Below, piece by piece: positions 1 through 8,172 of a stretch of DNA of 33,152 bases (position 1 is its first letter; each line of letters begins with the position of its first letter). The notes under the pieces are model-generated. The model did no database searches, was not told where the DNA came from, and saw nothing but the letters and a program-made list of their open reading frames with translations. This stretch comes from Defluviitaleaceae bacterium (GTDB lineage Bacteria; Bacillota; Clostridia; Lachnospirales; UBA5962). The translations under genes and the position numbers were made by a program. The stretch is from the NCBI GenBank assembly GCA_009787355.1, contig WRGD01000139.1:1-33152 (forward strand). The letters run 5' to 3'.

Positions 1-87
1 GACGCTCTTGCCTTTCGCTAGTAGTTGGCTACGACAAGCCCCTACAGTGGACTTGCACCACCTAGATTTGTACCATGCACGGCACAC
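1..87 (-). mobile_element. 5' end of a bacterial group IIC intron (domain I), cut by the window edge
   Basis: Read on the minus strand from position 87, the sequence begins GTGTGCC and continues with GCATGG, TCTAGGTGG, CAAGTCC, CAACTACTAGCG and GGCAAG. This order closely follows, as I remember it, the 5' end of the Oceanobacillus iheyensis group IIC intron (GUGUGCC, GCAUGG, UCUA, AGUCC, GCAAGG). GUGUG is the usual group II intron 5' end. The segment is about 53% GC against a very AT-rich background. It lies directly behind the hairpin and T-run of the gntP terminator, which is where class C introns typically insert. The rest of domain I and any reverse transcriptase/maturase gene would lie to the left, outside the window. 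The exact first base is uncertain because GT is repeated at the junction. The class assignment comes from remembered sequence plus insertion site, not from an alignment. Confidence 0.72.
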
Positions 88-92
88 ACACA

Positions 93-129
93 AAAAAGCA
101 CCAAATCTTCAAAAGATTTGGTGCTTTTT
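93..129. terminator. Strong rho-independent terminator behind the gntP-family gene
   Basis: A 17-bp perfect stem (93-109 with 113-129) encloses a CAA loop. A-runs and T-runs at its ends make it work in both directions. On the minus strand it follows the permease stop codon (188) by about 60 bases and ends in TTTTTT. The group II intron starts a few bases later, so this hairpin is also the likely intron target. Confidence 0.9.
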
Positions 130-187
130 AAATAAAAAATATTTAAATTTTACAATTTAATTGCTTTGATAAATTACCAATTTATTT

Positions 188-1456
188 TTATATTTGCATA
201 ATTAAAATTGCTGCAATCATTATTATGCCTCCAACAATAATTTCATATGGTATTATTTTTATTCTTTCTTTCATTGTTATTTTAAAAACTTCACAACTTG
301 CAAGTATATAATTTCCATGAGGTGTTGTATCTAAAAACATACTACCTGCGTGCATCATTATAGCAGCAGATATAGGAGCTATACCATTGTATATAAGCGT
401 ATTTGCAAAAGAACTACCAGCAAGTATTACTCCATTTGATGTAGAACCTGTTGCTAAAGACATAAATGCACCAGATATAGGAGCTAATAAAAATATAGGA
501 ATATTTAATGTATAAATAACATTTTCTATAATATTAGGTAAGTTAGACCTATGTATCATTTCACCTAAAGCACCTACACCCATCATTGTTAAAATAACCG
601 GCATTACTTTTGATATTCCAAGATTTATATATGAAATAATTTCTCTTGTTTTGCCTAATATTATAACACCTATAATAGCAGATATAGGTAAAATAAACAT
701 AATATCTATTATAAGAAATGGTATATCTATAAATATATTTAAAATAGGTCCAAATGATAATAAAAATAAAGCAATTAATGGTGCAGACAAAGATTTTAAT
801 ATGGATGGAAGCTTATTTTTTTCAAGTTTTTTTATCTCTTCATCTATTTGTTCTATATTATCTTTTTTATTCTTTAACTTGTTTGCTATTATTATTGTAA
901 AAGTAATTCCTAAAATGGCAGGTATTATCCCATTTAGCATAACATAACTAAGCGGCAATTCAAAAATTTCAGATGCAGCAACAGTATTTGGGTTTGGAGA
1001 TATTATATTTCCAGCTTTTCCTCCTCCACTAAGTGCAAGTATAATGCTACTTTTAGATATATTAGATTTTTTATACATTTCCATACCAATTGGTCCAAGT
1101 ATAATAACTCCAACAGTAATAAATACACCAAAAGCAGTAGATAACATAGCCGACAATGCTAAAGCTGTTACAGCTCTTTGTTCACCTAAAATATCTATTA
1201 TCCATCTTGCTATTTTTTCCATAGCACCAGAACCTATTAAAACACCTGCCATTATACCACCGCTTATAACACGTGCATTTATTCCAGACATATTAGATAT
1301 TCCAGTAACAAAAATATCTAAAACTTCTTGTAAACTATTTGTAGATATAAAAGCACCTAATAATGTACCAAGCAATAAAGATGAAATAGGATTTAACTTT
1401 TTTATTATTAAAAAAATTGATATTCCTATACCAATAAAAACTGCAAAAAAATCCAA
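188..1456 (-). CDS. GntP-family permease (gluconate/glycerate-type H+ symporter)
   Basis: A polytopic membrane protein of 422 residues, made of about 12 hydrophobic segments, probably importing a sugar acid such as gluconate or glycerate with protons. The family signature SGGGKAGNIISPNPNT is present, followed by AASE and a hydrophobic segment; the C-terminal half carries ATGSTSNG and a MHAGS stretch. The substrate cannot be told from sequence. I place the start at TTG 1456 because GGGAG (1465-1469) lies 8 nt upstream. A longer reading from TTG 1489 adds 11 residues, but that codon has no ribosome binding site and falls inside the terminator hairpin of the upstream gene. The gene ends in its own strong terminator, so it is the last gene of the mecA-DUF2520 group or a separate unit. 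Confidence 0.9.
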   Translation of the reverse strand: MDFFAVFIGIGISIFLIIKKLNPISSLLLGTLLGAFISTNSLQEVLDIFVTGISNMSGINARVISGGIMAGVLIGSGAMEKIARWIIDILGEQRAVTALALSAMLSTAFGVFITVGVIILGPIGMEMYKKSNISKSSIILALSGGGKAGNIISPNPNTVAASEIFELPLSYVMLNGIIPAILGITFTIIIANKLKNKKDNIEQIDEEIKKLEKNKLPSILKSLSAPLIALFLLSFGPILNIFIDIPFLIIDIMFILPISAIIGVIILGKTREIISYINLGISKVMPVILTMMGVGALGEMIHRSNLPNIIENVIYTLNIPIFLLAPISGAFMSLATGSTSNGVILAGSSFANTLIYNGIAPISAAIMMHAGSMFLDTTPHGNYILASCEVFKITMKERIKIIPYEIIVGGIIMIAAILIMQI

Positions 1457-1477
1457 TTTAAAATCTCCCAAAACAAA

Positions 1478-1505
1478 AAAAGTAGCCAAATAAATAGCTA
1501 CTTTT
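1478..1505 (-). terminator. Terminator hairpin overlapping the DUF2520 stop codon
   Basis: AAAAGTAGC (1478-1486) pairs with GCTACTTTT (1497-1505) across a 10-base loop. On the minus strand the hairpin is followed by a T-run (TTTTTTT). It contains the TAG stop of the DUF2520 gene (1498-1500) and ends just before the Shine-Dalgarno of the gntP-family gene, so it should reduce or gate read-through into the permease. Confidence 0.7.
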
Positions 1506-2340
1506 CATTTTCTTTTATAATAAAATTTTCTAGCTCTGTGTAATCAATTTCTATATTTTTAACTCTGCATATATCAATAAGTTTTTTGGACATTAAAAGA
1601 TATATTTTTTTATAATCGTTATTTTCTATAAAATCTAAATGGGATTTTATAGTTTCTATATCGTTTCTTTCAACGGGACCTGTAACAGCTTTAACAATAT
1701 CTTTCTTTATATTTTCTAAAGTTACTTCTGCTATAGAAAATATTGCTTCTATATTATTAAATCCAGATACCTTTGCAAGTTCTATAGCAATATACATTAT
1801 AGGTACTAAAAAATTACTAGAAAAAACAGCACTAGCGTGGTATATTACTTTATTTTTTGTATCAATTACCTGTACTCTGTTCCCTAATTTTTTTAATAAA
1901 TTTTCAATATATTGTATTTTCTCTTTACTACCTTCTACAGTGAAAATTGCATTTTCAAATTTTCTATAAGAGTCTTTATTATTTATAGACATGAAAGGAT
2001 GTACAGAATAAGAGAAAGCTCCAGTGCTTTCTATATCATAAAAAACACTAGAGACCATAGCTCCACTACAGTGACAAATTATCTTATCTTTTATATTAAA
2101 ACTTTTTATTTGTTCCCAAATATTTTTTATTTCTGCATCTGGAACAGTTATAAAAATAATATCACATTCAGCCACTAAATCAGATAAATTTTCAAAATAT
2201 CTTGATTTAGTACGATAGGCAGCTTCTCTTGAGTTTTTTTTATTCTTACTTATGTATCCAATAACAGTAAGGTTTTTATAAAAAAAATATTCCCCAAGAG
2301 AATTGCCAAGCTTACCTGCTCCTACAAATCCTATTTTCAT
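1498..2340 (-). CDS. Rossmann-like DUF2520 domain oxidoreductase-type protein
   Basis: A soluble protein of 280 residues. The N-terminus has a dinucleotide-binding fold with the GxGxxG motif GFVGAGKLG (G7, G9, G12), followed by alternating strands and helices. CHCSGA and YSVHPFMSI near residues 90-120 are typical of the DUF2520 family, which couples an NADP-binding Rossmann domain to a C-terminal helical domain like that of 6-phosphogluconate dehydrogenase-type enzymes. The true reaction is not known for this family. It sits 11 bp downstream of mecA on the same strand, so the two are probably co-transcribed, and it ends in a terminator hairpin. Length is normal for the family. Confidence 0.88.
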   Translation of the reverse strand: MKIGFVGAGKLGNSLGEYFFYKNLTVIGYISKNKKNSREAAYRTKSRYFENLSDLVAECDIIFITVPDAEIKNIWEQIKSFNIKDKIICHCSGAMVSSVFYDIESTGAFSYSVHPFMSINNKDSYRKFENAIFTVEGSKEKIQYIENLLKKLGNRVQVIDTKNKVIYHASAVFSSNFLVPIMYIAIELAKVSGFNNIEAIFSIAEVTLENIKKDIVKAVTGPVERNDIETIKSHLDFIENNDYKKIYLLMSKKLIDICRVKNIEIDYTELENFIIKENEK

Positions 2341-2351
2341 ATTTATTTACT

Positions 2352-2996
2352 TTACATGGTAGAAAAATTTTCTACTGCATTTTTTTCTGTTATAATCTCT
2401 CCGTGCTCCATTAGATGATACTTATTTTTTGTATTAGATATATGTTTTTGACCGTATTCACTAAGTATATAATTAGATTTTTGCGTATACTTACTCTCAA
2501 GCACGAGAAAATACATTTTGTTGTATTTATATACGGAACTTTCACCATTAAAAATACCTACTATTTTTTTTGAAACAGTTATTATATCATCTAAACTGTT
2601 AAAATAGTATATTAAAATATTGTTTTTATTTTTCGATATTTTCGGCACATCAGAAAAAGTGTTCTTGAGTTTGCCTACATTACGAATTGAATTAAGTAGT
2701 TTTTCTTCATTGTCTTTAAAAATTCTAAGATTTTGGTCTATATCTTTTATATTTGAAACTTTTGTTACTATAATCATTATGCTTTCCAAAGTTATTGGTA
2801 TTGCCTCTATCATAAGAGGTGTATTTTCAGATAAAAAACCGTACTCTATACTTGCTTGTTCCATCATTTCATAAAAAAGTTCTTGAGTTTTTGCAGAGCC
2901 ATATTCTAACTCACCAAATTGTATATCTCTTTCAGACAAATCAGTTTTTGTAAGTATAAACTTTATTTGAGTGTCGCTTATTTTTTCTATTCTCAT
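2352..2996 (-). CDS. mecA: Adaptor protein MecA
   Basis: A 214-residue cytoplasmic adaptor that, in Bacillus, hands substrates such as ComK to the ClpC-ClpP protease. The N-terminus MRIEKISDTQIKFILTK with ERDI is the classic MecA start. The C-terminal half (about 105-200) has the strand-helix pattern of the ClpC-binding domain. A short acidic linker (near 80-100) joins the two domains. The start ATG follows AGGAAAGAGGG. The gene faces away from the plus-strand ABC transporter across a 350-bp divergent intergenic region. The targets in this organism cannot be inferred; a ComEA-like gene lies further along the window, but no ComK is visible. Confidence 0.9.
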   Translation of the reverse strand: MRIEKISDTQIKFILTKTDLSERDIQFGELEYGSAKTQELFYEMMEQASIEYGFLSENTPLMIEAIPITLESIMIIVTKVSNIKDIDQNLRIFKDNEEKLLNSIRNVGKLKNTFSDVPKISKNKNNILIYYFNSLDDIITVSKKIVGIFNGESSVYKYNKMYFLVLESKYTQKSNYILSEYGQKHISNTKNKYHLMEHGEIITEKNAVENFSTM

Positions 2997-3038
2997 ACAT
3001 ACCCTCTTTCCTAATAAAATTTTCCTTGAAAATAAATA

Positions 3039-3067
3039 TTGTTAAACAAATAAATTTGTGCTATAAT
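3039..3067 (+). promoter_or_regulatory. Plus-strand promoter framed by an inverted repeat
   Basis: TTGTTA (3039-3044), a 17-nt spacer and TATAAT (3062-3067) form a good sigma-A promoter. The perfect inverted repeat ATTGTTAAAC (3038-3047) and GTTTAACAAT (3069-3078) brackets it, with one arm on the -35 and the other just past the -10. That layout suggests an operator for a dimeric repressor of the ABC exporter, of mecA or of both. Confidence 0.55.
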
Positions 3068-3242
3068 AGTTTAACAATTTGTGAAAATTTTAATATATCT
3101 AATGTCGCATTTAACCTTTTAGTCTCTACACGACTAAATTATTTAACTATCATCTGAATTATAGTATATACTTTTTATCGTACATAATCAACATATAATT
3201 AAAGGTTATTTTTGATAATTCAAAAATTTAAATTTAAAAAAA

Positions 3243-3271
3243 TTGACAATTTTGTTTTTTGTGTGTATAAT
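3243..3271 (+). promoter_or_regulatory. Consensus sigma-A promoter of the ABC transporter gene
   Basis: TTGACA (3243-3248), exactly 17 nt, then TATAAT (3266-3271): both boxes match consensus. Transcription would start near 3278, about 70 nt upstream of the ABC transporter ATG. The rest of the 2997-3346 gap holds the upstream promoter-operator, a weak 7-bp hairpin at 3118-3138 and otherwise plain AT-rich DNA. Confidence 0.8.
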
Positions 3272-3346
3272 TTTTAAAATTAACTTTAATAAAATAAAAC
3301 TAAGGAGAATTTATATTAATAAAATTCATTTATCGGAGGTAATATA

Positions 3347-4972
3347 ATGCCAAAAAACTTAATAAAAAAAGAAGATTATAAATTATTATTTCTAATTTCA
3401 TCTGTCTCATTCTTATTTGTAGCCATAGCAGAAGTATTGTCAGCTTTTATGTTATCCGATATAGTAGATGCTACAGAAGCTGGAACTGTTGATGCTCTTT
3501 TATCAGCTATTAGAAATTTTATAATCTTATGGCTTTTACAGTATATAATAATGTTTGAGGGTTTATTTTTTAGACGAAAATATGTATTTAATTTACTGCG
3601 AGATATAAAAAATAGCAGATTTAATTTTTTGTTTAAAATTGCTACTCAAAAAGATGAAGAATTAGACAAAGAATTATCTTTTTTCACAACAGATGTCGAT
3701 ATTTTAGAAAGCTCTTATTATTCAGCAAAACTTCGTATACCTCTATATATCATACAAATTATTCTAGCATTTTCTGCTCTTGTTTGGATAAATTTATGGC
3801 TAACATTTGCTCTTATTTTTGTTGCTACACTACCTATGCTTAGTTCTTTTTTATTTTCTAGTTTACTAAAAAAACGAAAAAATACTTACTCAGAAAGTAG
3901 TAGTAGATATGTATCTTTTGTATCGGAAAGTTTAAATGGTGTAAAAGATATTGTATCTTATAACAAAGAAGATATATTTTTAGATAGACATAAAACTGAA
4001 AATATTTCTATAGAGAAATCAAGATTTAATAAAGACATAGTAGAAGCATTTTCAAATATAACAGCAGAACGACTAAGTATGCTTGTATTTGTAGTTGCAC
4101 TTGGTCTTGGTTCTTATTTTGTTATACAAGGAGATATGACTTTTGGAAATTTAATAGCTATAATACAACTTATGCAAATTTTGATACATCCTATCACAGC
4201 TCTTTCAGACAGTATTAATTCTATAAAGTCGTGCAAAACAATCTTGGAAAAGGCTAAATCTAATTATCCAGATACAGAAGAATTAACAAAATTAGACGAA
4301 TTTCAAAATAAGATACATATTCAAAACTTATCCGTAAATTACAACGAAAAATATTTATTTAAAAATTTAAATTTTACATTTGAAAAAGGTAAAAAATATG
4401 TAATAAATGCTCCAAGTGGTTTTGGAAAAACTACTATAGCAAAGTCTATTGCATATGAATTTATAAATTATATGGGAGATATTTTTATAGACAATAAAAA
4501 TATAAAAACTTTAGATAGAAAAACATATCAAAAAAATATAAGATTTGTAAGACAAAATCCACAACTTTTCAAAGGCACTATAAAAGATAATATACTATTT
4601 TTCACTACTTCTATAAACGACGATGATTTTAAAAATGTTCTTAGTACAGTTAGGATTTTTGATTTTGTAAATGATAAAGAGCTAAATAGAGATATTTCTA
4701 ATTTTACAGGCATATCTGGAGGAGAAAAACAAAGAATCGTATTAGCTAGGGCATTATTACATAAACCGAAAGTTTTAATATTAGATGAAATAACCTCTGG
4801 AATAGATTTATTACACGCAATAGATATTTTAAAAAATGTTTTTAAAGATAAAGAACTTACTGTGATAGCTATTTCTCATGAAACAAATGAGGAATTTTTG
4901 AATTTATTTGATGAAATTTATAATTTAGAACATATGAGTTTTGAAAATTCAAAAATTTCACAACAAGTATAA
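3347..4972 (+). CDS. ABC exporter half-transporter with fused membrane and ATPase domains
   Basis: A 541-residue protein with an N-terminal type I exporter membrane domain (about 1-300, with hydrophobic segments near 12-35, 55-75, 125-175 and 240-280) and a C-terminal nucleotide-binding domain. Walker A is APSGFGKTT (355-363), the signature is ISGGE (456-460), Walker B is VLILDE (476-481) and the switch histidine is H511. All ATPase motifs look intact. Such half-transporters work as dimers and export drugs, peptides or lipids; no partner gene is adjacent, so it may be a homodimer. GGAGG lies 7 nt before the ATG. It is the only clear plus-strand gene here, has two upstream promoters, and ends in a bidirectional terminator. 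The substrate is unknown. Confidence 0.88.
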   Translation: MPKNLIKKEDYKLLFLISSVSFLFVAIAEVLSAFMLSDIVDATEAGTVDALLSAIRNFIILWLLQYIIMFEGLFFRRKYVFNLLRDIKNSRFNFLFKIATQKDEELDKELSFFTTDVDILESSYYSAKLRIPLYIIQIILAFSALVWINLWLTFALIFVATLPMLSSFLFSSLLKKRKNTYSESSSRYVSFVSESLNGVKDIVSYNKEDIFLDRHKTENISIEKSRFNKDIVEAFSNITAERLSMLVFVVALGLGSYFVIQGDMTFGNLIAIIQLMQILIHPITALSDSINSIKSCKTILEKAKSNYPDTEELTKLDEFQNKIHIQNLSVNYNEKYLFKNLNFTFEKGKKYVINAPSGFGKTTIAKSIAYEFINYMGDIFIDNKNIKTLDRKTYQKNIRFVRQNPQLFKGTIKDNILFFTTSINDDDFKNVLSTVRIFDFVNDKELNRDISNFTGISGGEKQRIVLARALLHKPKVLILDEITSGIDLLHAIDILKNVFKDKELTVIAISHETNEEFLNLFDEIYNLEHMSFENSKISQQV

Positions 4973-4976
4973 ATAA

Positions 4977-5017
4977 AAAATACGTAACTATTGGCATAAA
5001 TAATAGCTACGTATTTT
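4977..5017. terminator. Bidirectional terminator between converging genes
   Basis: AAAATACGTA (4977-4986) pairs with TACGTATTTT (5008-5017). After one mismatch, CTATT/AATAG extends the stem. A-runs and T-runs lie on both sides. It serves the plus-strand ABC gene and the minus-strand gene ending at 5029. Confidence 0.88.
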
Positions 5018-5028
5018 TTTTATTTCAT

Positions 5029-5664
5029 TTAGATATAAGAAATTATCTTATTTTTAAATTCATCACTGTACAAATCATTTTCAATTACATATTTTTTTAA
5101 TTTTTCTATATTTGGTATATCGGTATTTTTCTTGTATAAATCTATCAAATTTTTAAAAGTTGGTAATACATCACATTTAAGTGTGTAAATACAATGTTCT
5201 AAAGATAGTATTGCTTCTTCAAAATAATTATGCTTAATTAAAAGTGTGGAGTAATTATTAATACCATGTATATAGTCATAGTAGTTACCTTCGGCAGATA
5301 TTATACTATCTAAATTTGATATACCATAATTTTTTTTCAATTCTGTATTAGATGTATTCTCTGATAATCTAACCATTGGTTTTGTTGTTTTTTCCAAAAT
5401 AGATTTTCTTATTTCTGATAAAGTATTGTCTTCTTTGTTTAAATTTTTTTCTATATTTTCAAAAATTTCATTTTTAAAAAAATCTACATTTATATTCATA
5501 AAAAAATTTTCTGGAATTGGCTTAGCTCTAGAAAAATTTAATTCGTTCTCTTCTTCTACAAATTTTTCGATACTTTTTATTCTATTCTTAACTTTAGAAG
5601 ATAAGTAAACTTTGAATAATAATCCAAAAATAAAAAATATAACTATAGGTAGTAAAATAATCAT
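5029..5664 (-). CDS. Membrane-anchored protein of unknown function
   Basis: A 211-residue protein I do not recognise. An N-terminal hydrophobic helix (residues about 2-20) is followed by SSKVKNR, so it is probably a single-pass anchor with the bulk in the cytoplasm. Residues 30-110 are charged and helical. The C-terminal part (about 125-211) has paired helices with the spacing of tetratricopeptide-like repeats (NYSTLLIKHNYFEEAILSLE), which suggests a protein-binding role. GAGGA sits just before the ATG. It lies 26 bp downstream of glyA on the same strand and is probably the last gene of the DUF6145-dusB-glyA operon, ending at a strong terminator. Confidence 0.75.
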   Translation of the reverse strand: MIILLPIVIFFIFGLLFKVYLSSKVKNRIKSIEKFVEEENELNFSRAKPIPENFFMNINVDFFKNEIFENIEKNLNKEDNTLSEIRKSILEKTTKPMVRLSENTSNTELKKNYGISNLDSIISAEGNYYDYIHGINNYSTLLIKHNYFEEAILSLEHCIYTLKCDVLPTFKNLIDLYKKNTDIPNIEKLKKYVIENDLYSDEFKNKIISYI

Positions 5665-5690
5665 GGATTCCTCATGCTTTTAAATATTTA

Positions 5691-7163
5691 TTAATCTATT
5701 TGTATTTCTGGGTAAAGTGGAAATTTCAAAAGCAAATCAGCAACTTGTTTTTTAGAGCTTTTTATAATATTTAAATCTGTTTCAAATTTTGCTTTACTAG
5801 CTTTTCCGCTCGATGTTTTAGCAGGTTTTGTATTTTTTAGTATATTGTCTATAATACTTGCTATTTCTTTCATTTCATCTACTCCCATACCAAGGCTTGT
5901 TACAGCTGGAGTACCTAGTCTTAGACCACTTGTATACCACGGACCATTTATATCAAATGGAAGTCCATTTCTATTTAGTGTTATACCTCCTTCACGAACT
6001 GCGTTTTCTGCTTGCCTTCCTGTTAGTCCATAAGACTTAGATACATCTACAAGTAAAAGATGGTTGTCTGTGCCACCTGTTACTATATGTACTCCTTTTT
6101 CCATTAAAGAATCTGCAAGTGCCTGTGAGTTTTTTACTATATTATGAGCATATTTTTTAAAATCATCTGACAAAGCTTCTTTAAAAGCCAACGCTTTTGC
6201 AGCCATAACATGTGGCAGTGGACCACCTAAAAAGCTAGGGCATCCTTTTTCTACATATTCTTTAAACTCTTTTTTACAAAGTACCATACCCCCACGAGGG
6301 CCACGTAATGTTTTATGTGTTGTAGTTGTAACAACATGGGCATAAGGAACTGGATTATATTCTCCTGTAAAAACACCACCAGCTACAAGTCCAGCAAAAT
6401 GTGCCATATCTACCATTAAAACAGCTCCTACTTCATCTGCTATTTCACGCATTTTTGCAAAATTTATTTTTCTTGAGTATGCACTATAACCAACTAAAAA
6501 TATAAGCGGTTTTATTTCATGAGCCATTTTTCTTAAATTATCTATATCTAATAACTTTGTTTCTTTATCTACTGTATAATTGTAAGCATCGAACATTATA
6601 GCAGAATTGTTAAAACGGTATCCATGTGTTAAATGCCCACCAGAATATAAATCCATTGCTAGTAATTTTTGTTTACCATATTTTTCTCTTAATTTTAGAA
6701 AATCTTCGGCTGTTAAATTTATAAGGTCTGTTTCTAGCTCTTCCAAAAATGGTTTTTGTATTTTTGCCATTAAGATAGAAAGAAAAGCTACCATGTTTGC
6801 ATCTGCTCCAGAGTGTGGTTGCACATAGGCATAATCTGCCCCAAAAAGTTCTTGTGCAAGATTTGCAGCTTCTTCTTCTATTTTGTCTACATTATCGCAT
6901 CCTGCGTAAAATCGATTATATGGATAGCCTTCTGCATATTTATCTGTAAGTAGATTTCCCATTGCTGATTGCACAGATAAAGAAGAAAAATTTTCGCTTG
7001 CTATTAATTTTAAATTTTTACGTTGGTCTTGCAATTCATTTAAAATATTTTTTGCTATGCTTGGTGATATTTCTTTTACTTTTTCTAAATTTGCAAAAAA
7101 AGCAATTGTAGATATGTTCAAATTTTCTTTAGGCGTTTCATTTAAATATTTTAGTAAACTCAT
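5691..7163 (-). CDS. glyA: Serine hydroxymethyltransferase
   Basis: A PLP enzyme that interconverts serine and glycine with tetrahydrofolate, supplying one-carbon units. The 490-residue protein shows LIASENF (53-59), the folate/PLP region YAEGYPYNRFYAGC (76-89), VDMAHFAGLVAGG (251-263) with the PLP aspartate D252, and TTTTHKTLRGPRGG (279-292), in which K284 should form the Schiff base. It is longer than the 417-residue E. coli enzyme because of an N-terminal extension of about 25 residues, an insert near 130-165 and a C-terminal lysine-rich loop; I recall similar long forms in some clostridia and spirochaetes. AAGGGG lies 8 nt upstream of the ATG. It follows dusB by 37 bp and is probably co-transcribed with it. 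Confidence 0.96.
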   Translation of the reverse strand: MSLLKYLNETPKENLNISTIAFFANLEKVKEISPSIAKNILNELQDQRKNLKLIASENFSSLSVQSAMGNLLTDKYAEGYPYNRFYAGCDNVDKIEEEAANLAQELFGADYAYVQPHSGADANMVAFLSILMAKIQKPFLEELETDLINLTAEDFLKLREKYGKQKLLAMDLYSGGHLTHGYRFNNSAIMFDAYNYTVDKETKLLDIDNLRKMAHEIKPLIFLVGYSAYSRKINFAKMREIADEVGAVLMVDMAHFAGLVAGGVFTGEYNPVPYAHVVTTTTHKTLRGPRGGMVLCKKEFKEYVEKGCPSFLGGPLPHVMAAKALAFKEALSDDFKKYAHNIVKNSQALADSLMEKGVHIVTGGTDNHLLLVDVSKSYGLTGRQAENAVREGGITLNRNGLPFDINGPWYTSGLRLGTPAVTSLGMGVDEMKEIASIIDNILKNTKPAKTSSGKASKAKFETDLNIIKSSKKQVADLLLKFPLYPEIQID

Positions 7164-7200
7164 ATATTATCCCCTTTTCCGATTTTTCTAATTAAATTTT

Positions 7201-8172
7201 TTATATTAGAGTCATAAGTAAATTTTCGAGTTCTTTCAAAGTCTTAGTCTTATTTATCTCTACTCTTATTAATGTACTACCGTATAAATTTTTTATATAC
7301 CAACCACTTTGTTTGCGTAGCTCTCTTATAGCTATTTGCTCTCCTTTATATTCACATAATTTTCTTGCATGGTATAAGCACATATCTACTTTTTCTTTTG
7401 TGGTTGGGTCTTCTAAAATTTCTCCAGTTTCAAAATAATGATTTATTTTTTTAAATATCCAAGGATTACCGAACGAACCACGACCTATCATAAGGGCATC
7501 GCAAGAAGTAGTTTCAAAAGTTCGTTTTGCAGATTCTATATCTACTACATCTCCACTAGCGAATACTGGTATTTCTACTGCTTCTTTTACTTTTGCTATT
7601 ATATCTAAGTCTACAACACCTTCATATTGTTGTTCACGTGTTCTACCATGTACTGTTATGGCAGATACACCATTTTCCTGTGCATACTTTGCAACTTCTA
7701 CAGCTGTTATTTTCCCATTTATTCCTTTTCTGATTTTTATAGTAAGAGGTTTTTTTATTGAAGAGCTTACACTTTTTACAATTTCTCCCACTAGTTTTGG
7801 ATTTTCTATAAGTGCAGAACCATCTCCATTTTTTACTATTTTAGGAGCAGGGCATCCCATATTTATATCTAGTATGTCGAAAGGTAAATGTTCTATTTTT
7901 TTTGCTGCTTCGGATAAGATTTTTGGGTCAGAGCCGAATATTTGAAGTACAACAGGGCGTTCTTTTTCTGATGTATCTGTTAGTCTAAAGGTATTTGAAC
8001 TTTCATATAATATTCCTTTTGCACTTATTAATTCGGAATAAACAAGAGCGGCACCGTAATCTTTACATATTTCTCTAAATGCCATATCTGTAACTCCTGC
8101 CATTGGTGCTAAAAATATATTACCATTTATGTGAACATCTCCTATTTTGATGTGTCTTGTTTCGTGTTTCAT
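7201..8172 (-). CDS. dusB: tRNA-dihydrouridine synthase (DusB type)
   Basis: A 323-residue flavoenzyme that reduces uridines in the tRNA D-loop with NADPH. It has a TIM barrel with the FMN-binding start LAPMAGVTDMAFR (21-33), DINMGCPAPKIVKNGDGSAL (102-121) with catalytic C107, TVHGRTREQQYEG (near 174-186), and the FMN phosphate site ASGDV and MIGRGSFGNPW. A helical tRNA-binding domain follows from about residue 245. The stop codon of the upstream DUF6145-like gene directly abuts the ATG (TAAATG), so the two are translationally coupled. Confidence 0.95.
   Translation of the reverse strand: MKHETRHIKIGDVHINGNIFLAPMAGVTDMAFREICKDYGAALVYSELISAKGILYESSNTFRLTDTSEKERPVVLQIFGSDPKILSEAAKKIEHLPFDILDINMGCPAPKIVKNGDGSALIENPKLVGEIVKSVSSSIKKPLTIKIRKGINGKITAVEVAKYAQENGVSAITVHGRTREQQYEGVVDLDIIAKVKEAVEIPVFASGDVVDIESAKRTFETTSCDALMIGRGSFGNPWIFKKINHYFETGEILEDPTTKEKVDMCLYHARKLCEYKGEQIAIRELRKQSGWYIKNLYGSTLIRVEINKTKTLKELENLLMTLI

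Noticed and set aside
1-162. Plus-strand reading frame at the left edge as the 3' end of a protein gene
   Set aside because: One frame is open to position 162, but the sequence fits a group II intron read on the other strand, and the frame runs through the terminator hairpin.
3118-3138. Hairpin TTTAGTC/GACTAAA as a terminator
   Set aside because: Only 7 bp with a 7-base loop and no T-run on either side; too weak to call.
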